This document shows positions 12,151 to 24,308 of a stretch of 64,000 nt of DNA, one piece after another. Under the pieces are notes generated by a model. It saw only the letters and a list, made by a program, of their open reading frames with translations. It was not told where the DNA came from and made no database searches. This DNA comes from Galerina marginata (Eukaryota; Basidiomycota; Agaricomycetes; Agaricales; Galerinaceae). Positions within the stretch are counted from its first letter, which is position 1. Each line of letters opens with the position of its first letter. Made by a program: the position numbers and the translations under genes. The stretch spans positions 1,674,001 to 1,738,000 of the forward strand of contig JAECYW010000002.1 of the NCBI GenBank assembly GCA_023014335.1, given 5' to 3'.

Positions 12151-13992
12151 TTAAGAATCTGCTACAGCAATCCTAAGACGGTATAAGGCTTCGAGGTCGT
12201 TTATTTCGCTTTGAATCCAGTCGCTTTCAAGAGCAGAATGTACAGTTGCACGTCGGAGAGGGTCGCGGATCAGCAACGAGTCGACAACTGATCGAGCTAG
12301 AAAAGTATAGAGTTTCAGAGTTGGATAAGTCAGCCTCTCGGAATAGTTTTAGTCCCCAAGTACGGACCATCCCTCAAGTCTAGCCAGGGGTCTTGGAAAT
12401 ATTCCACTTCTCCATGAATAATCTTCTCCTTAACTTTGATGCCTGCTTGTGTATAGCTCTCCGAAACATACGGCCCTTCCAGCTTGCGAGATCCCTGGGT
12501 GTGTGTTATCCGATTGGATGAAGAACGAGGTTCGTTATCGAAAGGATGAGCGCCACTGAATAGAACAGAGGGATCCAGGTCGAGAAGGCAGGTTACCATA
12601 GAGGTAGAAATAACACGCAGAACGGTAGATAAGAACGCACGAGAGCATGATGTACAAGACCACTCCCGCGCTCCAACAGTCCGACGGCATGCTATAGAAA
12701 GACAGGAATCATTTGAATGAAATATGGAAAATTACGAAACATACCCAATGTATCCTAAATGCTTGTTATCCAGTGCAAGTATGCCCTCGGGGGGTAGATA
12801 GGAAACTGTTCCGCAAACATTGAACGTTTCTTGATATGAATTTGGACGGGCTAGGCCAAAGTCTGCGATGACAATGCGAGGATAAGGACCTGGACAATAG
12901 AGAAGGATATTTTCGGGCTAATTGGTGAGGCCATCAGTCAGATAAAAGAACGGCTTTTCATCAGGAACATTAGATTGCCTTCAGGTCTGGAATGTCGTCA
13001 ACTACGGGTGCCAGATGGGGCAATGAACCAATCTCCACGTACCTCGATGAGATATCAGTTTGTCGTGTAGATACTTCAATGCTTGAAGAAGCTGATACAT
13101 GATATATTTGGCCTCTGCTTCGCATATCCTATTCCCTGTCCCAGATGCGTGAGTGATATATGTGAAGAGGTCTCCTCCGGTACAGAGCTGAAGAAATATA
13201 TGACTTTATCACTTCCTTAGCGACCTGCAAGCGCGAAGGAGATATGAACAAACATGAACTTCTTTTTGTCTTCAGTATCGTAAATTTCATTTATGTTTGG
13301 CTGAACAGAGTAAGTACCGACGAACCCAAGGCGTAAATGAAGCGAAAGACATACGTGCTTCAAGGTCATCAAGATTCTGACCTCTTTCATGACTTGACCA
13401 ACTTCATGATCTTTCTTCGTTCTGATACTCTTGCAGGCAACTTGTCGATGTTTCTCTGGGTCCAGAGCTAAATGCACTGTCGCAAAAGAGCCAGTACCCA
13501 GGCATTGTGAAGTAACAATATATTTTCCGATGCGCTAGAAAGTGAGAAAAGTCGCGTCCTGTTCGCCCATGTGTTTAAAAGGGATATACCTTTTGCACGG
13601 GGTGCGAGGGAGGGGTTGGCTCAAAAACAGACAACTTCTCTGTCGACTCCTTCCACATATGCAAGCACGTAAAGCCTGTGATGGTGTTTTTAAAGATCGA
13701 ATCAATCGTATGAAAAACGTACTGATCGAGTTCGGTAGTGTGATAACGTCTCCGTCCATGAGAATGACCGCTGTCTTTCTGATGTCTTGTCCGTTAAGTC
13801 GTAATCCATTCCGCGACAGGTCCTTTGCACATAGATAAGTTAATAATGTCCTATACGACAAGACGAAAATCATACCTGGCATGATATGATTACTCCGCCG
13901 CTCGGTGAACGAACACTGTTTGAATGCGTAGAAATTTGTAGGTCGTCAGTCAGGGAACAATTTCGGCGTAACTTCAAGTGGTATTTACGCAT
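12151..13992 (-). CDS. FHA-domain checkpoint-type protein kinase (Chk2/Rad53/Cds1-like)
   Basis: The N-terminal part carries the second half of an FHA domain (DLSRNGLRLNGQ... LMDGDVITLPN). A Ser/Thr kinase domain follows: P-loop LGTGSFATVHLA, VACK lysine, YLHDKLISHR-DLK-PENILL, IADFGLARP and CGTVSYLPPEG, ending SALESDWIQSEIND. FHA plus a CAMK-like kinase is the Chk2/Rad53 layout of DNA-damage signalling. Odd points: the first half of the FHA (Gly-Arg and Ser-x-x-His) is not found upstream of the first Met at 13992. The HRDLKPEN loop is split by two introns around an 8-nt exon (12979-12986), the second intron being GC-AG (12918-12978). Two doubled bases near 13725-13730 shift frame at the end of the FHA. 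The N-terminus may be incomplete. Confidence 0.8.
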
Positions 13993-15681
13993 ATAGTTTG
14001 CAATGTATAGCAGATATTAAGGTGTCATTGACGACATAAGTGCTAGAAGATATTTAGCATCAAGTAGAACCAAAAATGGTTCCTAAAACCATGATTCTGG
14101 GTTCCTGCCGATAACCGCTGGTTTGCTTAAGCTTAGGTTAATGGCTACGATATCGGTTGGTTCAGCGATAGCTAAGTCAGGTTCCATAGCATTACCTTCT
14201 TTTCTACCTTCACGCGTCGTAACCAATTTTGCGCATATATCCATGGGGAGGACGAAGCACGAGCTCTTCTCAGACGACTGCTGGCTGTTGATGAAAGAAT
14301 GGCCTGTAACAAATGAGTTAGTGCTCGTATAGGCCCCGGGCAGGGAGAGAATGCCAAGGAAACAACCTCACCAGGCATGACTGGTAGCCGAGAGTCCAAC
14401 TGGGTGGGTTTTGTGAACAAAAGGTATTGTGAGGAGAAATTCGCAGAGCCTAGTCTCGAATCCATCCGTTTTGGGCGATGTCCCGTGAGAACACGGCCAG
14501 ATCAAATAAATTTGATGGGCAAGGACACCTCCACAACGTCTGGTGCAGTTGAACCGGCGAACCCTGGGTACCCCATTTTGTGACACTTTTTTGAACCACG
14601 TGCCTATTTCCGACCACGTGCCTACCGCGTCGTTGCGCCGTTTTGTTAATCGCGTATATCTTTTATCACTGTCGCGCGACTCGCGCTCATCTGTACTTTG
14701 CTTAATTTTTATCTCATCATTTATGACACCGAAATCTTGCTCTTGGGCCAAGAAAATACGCGCTCCCTATCGGATTCTCGAGGCCACGCCGCCAAAAAAC
14801 GAGGGTAAATTACAGTTCGAGCACCATTAGAGCTCGATTGTCAGCAGTCTTCAAGAGGTTTCGGCTCGTCAAGTACCTTGCTTCGAAGTTTTACCATGCC
14901 GAGGCTTACCACCGATTCTCAACTTTGGAATCCTTCTTCATGCTCTTCCCCGATACCAATTTATGTAGTTTGATTCCTTACAAATGTTTGATAGTTTAGC
15001 CAGGTCAACCTCTTTTCCGGGGACAGTGCCAGTGTGTTTTGTTTCCTGCATGAGTATTCCAGGTTCTGAGATGTGGTGCTGGTAGGTGTTTGGAGGTTTT
15101 CTGTGTCGTGTTCATTGCTCCAGTCAGTTGAATTAGATGTCTCATGTTTCAATTCTACTTGATTTGCTCCATATTTATTACTGGGAAAAACATTCGGCCT
15201 ATAATACAAACTAAATGAGATGGGGAAGGTGGTGGGATATCAGCTTTGGGAGTTTTTCGAGGGCCAACAGAGGTAGAAACACGTCTGAACTGCAGCCAGC
15301 CTGCGTTTAGGGGGGCGATCTCGTGATGTGACCAGCTCACGTGTGGTGACCACCCAGGGTTGCACGGTTCAACTGCACCAGACGTAGTAGGCAAGTGCTC
15401 AGCCATCATTTTTTGGCGATCAGAGCACATTCACACGGTGATGCCTAATACGGAATGGGCACGAGACTACGCAGAGCCCAGAGTATGAAAGTTGGTGAAA
15501 GAGCAGCACCACTGATCAGGGAAGGCGCAAACCAGGTTCCAAATAAAGCAATGTGTTACATAACCTACATCAATTGTAAACACCTTCGTGCGCGGCAAAT
15601 TTACGCGGCCTGCCACTGGTCCGAAGGACAACGGGTAGAAAAAGAGAATACAATTCGGAAGATTCGGTTCTGAATTCCACT
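13993..15681. other. gene-free region with an inverted-repeat element
   Basis: These 1.7 kb between the kinase and LSG1 show no open frame with recognisable protein features; short open frames here lack conserved motifs. The central part (14536-15385) is bounded by inverted repeats and is listed separately. Three E-box palindromes occur: CACGTG at 14597-14602 and 14615-14620, and another near 15339. The stretch 15390-15680 shows nothing I can name. Confidence 0.5.
14536..15385. mobile_element. ~850-bp element bounded by 34-bp inverted repeats, no coding capacity
   Basis: Positions 14536-14569 (ACGTCTGGTGCAGTTGAACC...) and 15352-15385 are reverse complements at about 31 of 34 positions. The interior of about 780 bp has no intact transposase. 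It fits a MITE-like or decayed DNA transposon, but no clear target-site duplication is visible next to the repeats, so the ends may be further out. Copy number elsewhere in the genome would decide. Confidence 0.45.
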
Positions 15682-18036
15682 TTAATCGTAACCCTTTCCA
15701 CTTCTCTGCTTCACCCGTTTCACTTTCTTGTGTCGCTTATTACCAGAAGTATCTTGATTCTGCAACACAGATGTATGTCGCGCCTGTTGACTCGATATGG
15801 GCGTGCCATCGTTAGCTACCGCGTTTTGGTGGGGGTACAACATTGCACGGGTGAATGCCTTCCCGCTTTCTTGCACGAAGGGTCTTGACTGAAGGGCAGA
15901 ATTTTTCTCGAAGAAGTCTTGATCAACTGCTCGGGATTTGCTCCCAAGAGCCTGAGCTGGGAGGATGCTTCCAGCATTTGAAACAGGGACATTTGAGGGG
16001 ACGAATGTGTCGGCATCCTTTCCCACTCTGGTAACAGGTGCTCGTTTCTTTCCAGCTACCCTCAAAAGTGAGTTCTTGTGGGTTGGTTCGTTGAATGACG
16101 CATCCGTGACACCAGGAGGGGGATGACAGAAGAGCAGCTTCCCATTGACATAGTCCTTTAATATATATCGAGCTGAACGGGCCTCGTCCGGGTTTCCCTG
16201 TCCAGACCGCGTGTATCCGCGAGCAACTGAGACGATTGGACATGAATTGATAGTTGTACCACAATTTATAAGGGAGCAAACTTACTTGCATACGCGATTA
16301 GGAAATTTTCCGCCGTTATGCTCCCATCTCCTCCTTCTTCGACACCTCGAGTTTTTATTGTCAACCCATATGTTGCTTCAAGTATCTCTTTAGGTATTCG
16401 AAGGGTGACTAAGGAGACGGGGCCGGTGTACTCTTTGAGTTGGTCGATGGGTAATACCCCGTCACAAACTAAATCTGCTTTCGTAGTTGCAAACTGAGGG
16501 AAAACCAGACCCGGGCAATCACATAGTACGATCGAATCGGACAAATTAATGGTCTGGAAGTGCTTCGTCTTTCCGGGGGTGGATGATACGCTGACTTTTT
16601 TCTCCCCAAGCAAGGAATTGATGGTGCTGGATTTGCCCACGTTTGGATAACCCACAAGCCCAACTACCAATCTTCCGGATGGATTCCCAGTCGAGTCAGG
16701 AAACTCTATAGATTGTCGTTTAGAACAAAACAAAAAAATAGGAGGAAAAACTGATAAACGCACCCGATAGGTCAGGTGCCGTTTTAAGAAACATATCTTC
16801 AAGCTCCTGTACCGAAAGAACTCGAGCTCTTCTATCTTGACCGGATTCTGTATCTTGTTCTGCAGAAAAGTACATATCGTCTTCGTGCTCTGAGTCAGAC
16901 GAATCTTCTGCGTTGATAGGAGAGTTCGTATCACTTTCACTCTCACTGTTGGTAGCTCCTTCAGAATGCGATCCATGGTCTGATGCTTCAGCCAGTGCAG
17001 CGTCCCTCCGAGCCTGCTGAAGAGCGTTGGCATTAGCGGCAGAATAGAACGCATAGTGAATTCCCTGCTGATCGAAGTAGTCCGCCCATTGGCATCTTGA
17101 AGAGATCAGATCCCTCCTCCCCACGACAATTGCTATAACTTAGACGTACCTCTGTTTCGCAGTAAGAAGATCTGCCTTGTTGATAAGCAACATACTGCGC
17201 CTCTTGCCCTTTCCCGTGCCGGCCTCGCCCTCTGTTCCTTCGACATCTTGAACATAGGCTTCCAAATCTTCGCAGCGAAAGCGCAAGGGGTTCCGTGCAT
17301 CAACAATCTGAACAACGAGGTATGAACGTTCTAAAACTCTCCACAGTTGCCTCCAGACTTCAAGGTTGCGCTCGAATGGTGTTAAAAGAAAGTTTTCCTG
17401 GTCCTGCAGTCTTGAAATTTCCATGATACTTTGGTATGGAATTAATGGTTGATGACTTACTCTGCTAGCCCTCTCCGCCACTCTAAAAAAGATGCTTTTT
17501 CCTGTCGATCTAGTTCTCCAACGGTCATCGACTTTTTCCACGCTGGCCTTCTCGGGACACGGAGGCGTTGCTTGTTTTCTGCATGCTTTTTTAAAACTTT
17601 TTTTTCCTCCAGTTCAGAAAGAAGATGTGGGTTGTGTGAAGAGTTGGTGGTTTGTTGGATAATTTTAACGTTTCTCCTCTCTAACCAATCAGTTCGTTTG
17701 TCTGTACAAAATGACGAAGTTTACACACCCGCCGTAAATTCCGTGCCCGCGAGTTGCGCAGTGTTTAAGAACTCGTCGAGATCCCGTTCCTGCGTTACAG
17801 ATTTCAGACGAGATGAGGAATCTACGTCCACTGAGTACTTTACTCAAAGATTAGATACGGTGAGTCTATAGATCAAAACATTCACCAAGCCAGATTCTTG
17901 AGCTTTGCGGGCATCCTTCACCTTCCTGTTAATTATCGCGCGTCCTAGACCACTTGGGTTTTGATCCCGGACTTTTGGGGCCTGGACAAAACAGTTCAAG
18001 TTTTCGTAGGTTGCACGGAGAAGAATTCCTGACCAT
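15682..18036 (-). CDS. LSG1: large-subunit GTPase 1 (circularly permuted ribosome-export GTPase)
   Basis: Lsg1 releases the export adaptor Nmd3 from cytoplasmic pre-60S subunits. The circular permutation is plain: the G4 motif NKAD (in LLINKADLL) precedes G1 GYPNVGKSS and G3 DCPG. Other family blocks are GLGRAIINRKVKDARKAQES, SVTQERDLDEFLNTAQLAG, ENFLLTPFERNLEVWRQLWR, VVQIVDARNPLRFRCEDLE and FLIAYA. A basic Lys-rich tail (KRHKKVKRVKQRSGKGYD) ends the protein. An acidic Ser/Asp/Glu insert sits between G4 and G1, as usual. The coding sequence is open across all exons. The best start is an ATG at 18034-18036 followed at once by an intron (17992-18033), joining Met to APKVRDQNPSGLGRA. It is divergent from the LYR gene. 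Confidence 0.93.
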
Positions 18037-18314
18037 TGGACAATAAACGAAAGGCGCTGATACTTACAGCAGAACGCAGGCAAGATCTAATCTGATTTAC
18101 GACGAGGGTTGCCCTGAGGTGATGCCCTGAGACTGGAGGGAGGCGGGAGTCGTAGTTTGGTATCAGACTATAGCTAGGGCGAGCGAATAGTGTAGGTTTG
18201 TCGGTTTGCGATGAGTAAACCACTAAATTATATTTTTCAATCTTTCAAATCATATGATCGAATGACGTCATTCAACTTACAGTGAACTCTGTTCATTGTT
18301 TATTCTGCGTCGCA
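18037..18314. promoter_or_regulatory. divergent promoter LSG1 / LYR protein with CRE/ATF site
   Basis: This 278-bp gap between two divergent start codons contains the exact bZIP palindrome TGACGTCA at 18263-18270, about 45 bp upstream of the LYR start. It is the same core as in the divergent gap at 6317-6324. Bidirectional use is inferred from layout only. Confidence 0.4.
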
Positions 18315-19424
18315 ATGAGTCCTTGCTCTCTTCCTATCCTTTCAATTTACAGATCTTATTTACGTGAAGCCAGAAAATTACCTCACCTATATCTACGGTG
18401 GCCTTTTCCCCCTTCTTTGTTCGGCCCACGCTCATTAGAGATGAAGACAATTCTTTCAGATCAGGGCTCGAGATGACATCCAGTCTCTTCTGTCTATGAA
18501 AGGACAGAGGCGCCGGGAACTCAAAGCGAGCTCCATATTTAAGGTCTTTCTCCTCATTATAAACTTCCAATAGATTTTGAACCTTTGTTCAAGCGGGTAC
18601 GGAGAATCGAGAAGGCAAACTCAGGGCATATCAGGGCATTCAACCACGTTTTGGACCTTGCATATGGGAGGGTTGGAAAGCTGAAATGGGAGCTCTTGGA
18701 GGTAAGCTCGGTAAAATCCTGGAACTTCTTCAGTTTCCTCATGCTTGTTAAGCCTCTCGTGTGTGATCCCAGTACACTATTGCCGGAGCCAATCATTCCC
18801 CGCGTCGAAAAATCCAGACCTCCGATTTACTCACCAGAATTAAAGGCGCTTTTGACGAGTTCGCTTGCCAGGCTCAATATACCACTGGACCGAAAGGATT
18901 TACTCACTCCTCGCTCTCTACCCCCTCGAGCCGATCCCCTGTCCGAGGAAGCACGTCTGTTTGGCCCATTCAGCAAACGTCGGGAAGTGAACATACGATG
19001 GCGCTTCTTCAGGTCAGAGTTGAAGAAGGTTTTACCTCCTCTTGACTTGCTATCGGAGGGGAACAGTGAAAGTCAAACGACTGCCCGACCGCTGGCTATG
19101 CAAGGTTATGGGACCTTTCAGGATGTGGAGAGTCTAATCGGTGACTTGAATGCAAGGCCTCCAAAGACCCGGAGAGAACGGCAAGCATTGGCTCGAGAAC
19201 CAAGCACATCGACAAATTCCAAAAGACATCCATCGCGATGGATAAGGCGGCGATACCGAGCTCTCCTCTCGCGCATACCACAATTGGTTTTTGACCAAAA
19301 TACAAAACAAGGTCACTTCAGAGTCCAAGCACCCCCGCTTGCCCATCACCCCCACGAGCGGACGATAAAACGCTTGCCAAAAGCGGATCCTATCTCCATG
19401 GCTTGGATTGAAAAACGACAATAA
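18315..19424 (+). CDS. LYR-motif (Complex1_LYR) protein, probably mitochondrial
   Basis: Four exons with GT-AG introns start MSPCSLPILSIYRSYLREAR. The LYR motif here is the variant SIYRSYLREARKLP, with Tyr-Arg followed by a Leu-Arg helix, then RARDDIQSLLSMKGQRRREL. The LYR fold continues to about residue 75 (ANSGHIRAFNHVLDLAYGR). A long C-terminal part (PPIYSPELKALLTS, PFSKRREVNIRWRFF) resembles the extended LYR proteins I know from basidiomycetes. LYR proteins usually bind acyl-ACP and help build respiratory or Fe-S complexes; which complex this one serves cannot be told. The coding sequence is open with no frame break. It converges on SEC8 with 43 bp between stop codons. Confidence 0.8.
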
Positions 19425-19467
19425 ATACTGATACATCATCCAAGAACAGAGCACGAATAATATATAG

Positions 19468-22400
19468 TTACTTGGAAGGATCCGACCTGTCCATTTCTAA
19501 TCCGTGTAAATCTATGACATACAAACTGTAATTACGGTCCGTAGGCTTTGCTTCCTTTCCTTTGGCAGGGTCAACGCCACATTGTAGATTGAGCATTGTT
19601 TGATATTCATCGAATGTGAAGTGTTGCCGGTCCCGGATGCCGTCAAGCATTTCCTACTGGAGGTTAGCAGAAGGAAATAACAAGAGAGGAAGAAGGAACC
19701 TGTGGCGAGGTGAAGAAGAGCGAGTAATAGCGTTTAGCTCTCTCAAATTCCGAATCTTGTGGGTCGTCATTCAAGGTCCTGATGCTTTGTTGCAATGCCA
19801 GAATATTCCGCATAATCTTTTTCATACCGAAGGCGTTCGGAACACGCAGGTGGCGGGCACTGATTATCAATATGTGTTCCATGAGATGACCGAGTCCAGC
19901 AAATAGATAACTGGGTATATGGTCAGTTTGAAGAACGGGGTAAGAGCTAAACCTTAATGTAGATACCGTCGTTCCTTCTCGGGTAGACTCGTCGACATGA
20001 CTTCGTTGCATTGAACGAGCTCTGCATTGAGATCGATGATGTAAGGATCTGGTTCCACGGCTTCATAAGAGGAGTCATAATTCCCCTAAAAGGCAATTCA
20101 GCAATTCCAGGCAATTAGGTTCATCTAAATGCACACTAATATCATAGAACTGACATGACGCATCGCAGAGTCAAGGTAGTGTATGGTTCGACAGCGTAAA
20201 TCGATCCTGATGGTGTCCAATATCAGAGTAGAGAGCTGATCGTAGGTCTTGAGAAGGGCTTGGAATCGCCTTCATTCCCACATAAGTAAGACTGAATGAA
20301 AAGCGCGACGGAATAAAACACTTGCAAAGCCATTTCCCGGGATAGAGGTAAAGTTAGATGTTCCACTTCTGTTTCCTGCGGTAACGGGATATTAGGGAAA
20401 GTGGGCGTGAGTCCAGTAGGCGGTTCGAAGTTGCTGGGGCTCAGGGCAGATAGAGGCTCTTCTGGTCTGGATTTCAAGGCATTCAGTTCAGAGGAAAACC
20501 AGGACTATATATATGTACAGTAAGAATCGAGAACGACCGTCGACGAGAAACCACATACCACACTGTGGTGCAGGGAAGCCAACGCCGTAAGGTTTCTTGT
20601 CGAAAAAACAAGGTCTTCCTTGGCCAGGGGCTTCTCCCCAAGGAACTCCAATTCAATATTAGTTTCCTGCCGGTAAAGTTGTTGCAACGACGCTTTCCCC
20701 CCCTGCAGAAATCATTTTTAAGCATCGGCCTATGTATATGGGTAAAAACTTACTTCCAGTTCCATGCCCAGGAGTTCAGTAAAACATGGCTGAAGTTCCG
20801 ATCGCTGAGCCCATTGAGCAGCGATCGCTACATGAGGCTCGCGGCCGACTTCGACGGCAGGAGTAGTTGTTAAATTTTGGAATCGATCACTACAACGTTG
20901 ATAGAATTGTATAACAACTCCAAGTATCAGTCGCGAGTAGTTTTCTCGGTGGAAAGGACTTGTATTAAGCATAGCACAAAGAGAGTTGATTAAGGCCATG
21001 AGATACGTGCTTGCCTGATGGATTATCGTATGTATGGTGTGCACTCAAAATAACGAACAACGCACCTTGGCTAATGGCTGTGCGGATAATTGTAATGATA
21101 GTGGGTCAGGTTGAAATGCTTCGAGGCCTGCCGAGATTTGAATCCTCGTGGTCGCAAGTAATGTAAAATCCACATACCAGTTACAGCATCATGGAACAGG
21201 TCAGAAACCTTTTCCTCAAGCTGGGGCAAATAAACCTTTAGCACAAATTCGTCTAAAACAGCACTGGAAGCTTGGGCAGACTGCACCCCTGATGGGAGGA
21301 TCTCAGACACTCGTTGGAGGTAACCTAGTGTTGGTTGGAAAAGGACCGTAACGTGAAATGCATCAGGGCGTATTAAAAGACGGTGGTGCTGATCGGCTCC
21401 AAGTAACCGATCATCTGTAACGCTACTAACAACAGTTTGAACTGAGTCGCCTGCGGCACTCGGCGCAAGACCAGGCATTGTATCTTTCAGGACCCTAGTT
21501 AGACCATCTTCGTAGGGACGCAGAGCCTTGTTCGTCAGTTTGAGATCAGTATCCGAAAATCTGAAAACTGGCTAAATGTGAAGAGATTTCAGCACAACCT
21601 TTTGACAAGTCAGAAGCACAGTACTTTGATTCTCTCTCTGTTGAATTTTCCATCACGCAGGATCTCGTTAATTGACGAGATAGGATTCCTGCCCACGGTA
21701 GACCCTTGTTGCTCGTCTGTGAGGTAGTCGCTGATCAATGTTCGAACCTTCATGGAAGATGAGGTTTTAGCCTTATATTGCATGAACGATTGATACAATG
21801 TACCTCGGTTTGCACGTGATTCCATATTTCTGGTAGAGGAAATAGCATTCCCGGTTTCGTTCCTGAGGAATCTTTATAATCACGTCTCTGTAAAAAGGTT
21901 GAATATCTGACAATGTTGGGAAGTGAGAGCCTACCCACGGAGCCGATCCGATTCGCGACCTCCGTAACAACTCTGAGCCCTTGTGCAACTGCGTCCAGCT
22001 TTGAGTAAAGTGTCCAAAATAAGTCGTTCAAAATTTCATGATCGACCCGTTTCGCCAAAGACTCTAACGCCGTAAGCCGTAGAGTGCAAGATTTGAGAAG
22101 GACGCTACGCATTCCTGAGGTTGGCACCGAAGACATTGAGTTCCCAGAGGTGAAAGTGTATGCCCCTTGCAACCTCCCAAGACCATTGAGTGTTAGCATG
22201 GATCTTCTTCGGCCAAACTCCGCCCGTTCTTCCACTTCTCCCAATGTAGTCTCCACGAGGGTAAAAATTTCACCAGGCAGACGCTGGGCGACATTATCCA
22301 GGGCATTACCGAGCTTCCCAAGAACTGCAAGAGATTCGAGTAACGTTTCCATATACGCGAATGAATCGGCCTCTGGGTTAACATTGGACGACAAGTACAA

Positions 22401-24243
22401 GGAGTTAGATGAGGTGTTGCTCATTCCGATTGAAAATGCCCCGCTCATATTGCCATTAGAATATTGGCTTTCGTTCATATCGTGAGGAGGATCATTTGGC
22501 CGAAGCCCAAGGTTATTTAAAAATCGAGTTAGTCGACTCTGTGCCAATGAAGGAGATGTAGGAGATGTTTGGTCGTCTTCCATCTGCTGTATCTCGGTTT
22601 CGTGCTCGAACTCGACTTTTGGGACTTGGGCAGATCATCAGGACCTCCCCTGCACTGGAGCGGGAACAAGTAAATTACTCACAGCTTCTCTGGTTAGGAA
22701 CGTATGCTGCCCATCTAGATTCACACCAAAAGGACTTGAGATATAAATGGCTTTGTAACTCTTCAATCAAGATTTCGCGTAATGCCTAATGATCGCCTAA
22801 ATAATAACTCAAGAAAGAATTGGAGATGGACGACGAACCGTTTCTTGACCATTGAGATAGCTCCTCAAATCAGAAACAGCGCCAATTTCGAGCATGTCTG
22901 GTTTGTTGATGATCTTAAGGCTTCGTACAAGTAAGATGGATGCCTGAAGTAGGCGCTTTTCGGACATGAGAGTCTCCAGTAAATCTGGTACTGATTTCAG
23001 ATGTTCGCTGTACAAAATGTGGTTTAAAATACCAAGGTAAGGTAGTTGAGAGCATGACATACATCTGGTCCAGTGTCTTTATCATCTCTTCTAGCATCTG
23101 TCCCCGATTCCAGAGTTGGACAAGATCGGCCCGTTTACCACCCAAAGATTCCTTCGCTTCGAGCAAAGCAGAACGAGTAGAAGACACCTCAGTCTGAGCC
23201 GTATTAAGATGTGCCAGCAGTGACGCATGGTGTGGTAACGATGCTGCGAATGCCTGGTAATGTTCTGTAATAGTGGTTAAGCCTCGCAACGGGCAGAATT
23301 AGAAGAACATACTGTCCACGGATCCTTTCAGAGCTTTTGAGAGCATATTTTTTGTGCGGCGGAAAGAGTCCATGTTCTTTCCGAGAGAGGATTTGTCCAG
23401 CAGTTGTAGCGCAAGATCAACGTTATTGAACTGTATCGAGTTATGAGCACTGAACCATTATTTGGCAAGAGGGCAATGTCATACATTGGGGTCAATCACA
23501 AACTCCCAACCATCCTTGACTTGGTCCAAAACAGCTAAATCCAAACTTTATTAGTCAAGTAAACGGACAGAGACGGCTGAAAGATGGTATGGCATACCAT
23601 CGATCTCGCCTGCTCTGGTATTTCCTCTGGTCCGTATCCCGGGAGCCCGATCTCGTATTCGTTGCTGGCGCGCTTTTTCTGCCTCGATCTCAAGCTCTCT
23701 TTCCCGTTTGTAGTAATAGTCGTCGCTATCGTCAGGCGTACGCCTCCGTGAACCAGCCGACTGGAAAGCAGACAAGGCAGACGTCAGAGTGACCGGCGTT
23801 GTCGCATCTCCACTGTCGGAAGTAGGGCTTTTAAGCCGGTCGGGTCTTTGTCTAGGAGGAGGTCCAGCCCCGGCGTTGTTAGCAGAGGTAGGAAGAGTGC
23901 GATATGATGCGCCATTGAGTTCAGAACGAGAGGTGCCTGTGCTATCCCTGTAAGGGTCTTGTGAAGACGACGCTCGCTCAGATCCAGGATATTCAGCACG
24001 CGCTCTTAGTTCAGACCTTTGAGGTCGAGAAGGACCGAGAGGGGCAGTGTTCGGGGGAGGAAACGAGGGCGAACCAGGTGCATACGAATTAACCGGGGTG
24101 GTAGGTCGTGACCCAGGACGCGATATTTGCAACGGTCTTGTGGTGGAAGTCCCTGGGGCAGAAGAGGGTTGGATATTATACTGGGTCCCATTAGTGATAG
24201 GAGGCGAACGGCGACGCGTTGGAAAGGGAGGAGCTCGGGACAT
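19468..24243 (-). CDS. SEC8: exocyst complex subunit Sec8 (EXOC4)
   Basis: Sec8 is part of the eight-subunit exocyst that tethers secretory vesicles to the plasma membrane at growth sites. The N-terminal 200 residues are Ser/Pro/Arg-rich and disordered (MSRAPPFPTRRRSPPITNG). The conserved Sec8 region begins GWEFVIDPNFNNVDLALQLL and continues through KALKGSVDKHYQAFAASLPHH and LREILIEELQSHLYLKSFWCESRW. It ends FGMKKIMRNILALQQSIR and EMLDGIRDRQHFTFDEYQTML. About fifteen exons are joined by GT-AG introns; the joins I checked keep frame without any doubled base. The stop is at 19468. It is divergent from the lipid-droplet hydrolase gene (65 bp). Confidence 0.92.
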
Positions 24244-24308
24244 GAAGGTTGGTACTTAGTAGCCTGAACAGATCAGATTGAAGCCATTGACGACAACCAC
24301 GTGCTGGT
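24244..24308. promoter_or_regulatory. 65-bp divergent gap SEC8 / LDAH with E-box
   Basis: Only 65 bp separate the two start codons, so the promoters or leaders must overlap. The palindrome CACGTG at 24298-24303 lies 5 bp before the plus-strand ATG. Nothing else is recognisable. Confidence 0.35.

Noticed and set aside
14536..14569. tRNA- or SINE-like sequence (GTTGAACC resembles a T-arm/B box)
   Set aside because: No A box at the right distance, no acceptor stem pairing, and the motif is just one end of an inverted repeat.
17844..17900. In-frame stop in LSG1 near 17850 as a mutation
   Set aside because: An intron ending GAGTAAAG removes the stop and joins ESGL to YSVDVDSSSRLKSV, matching the family.
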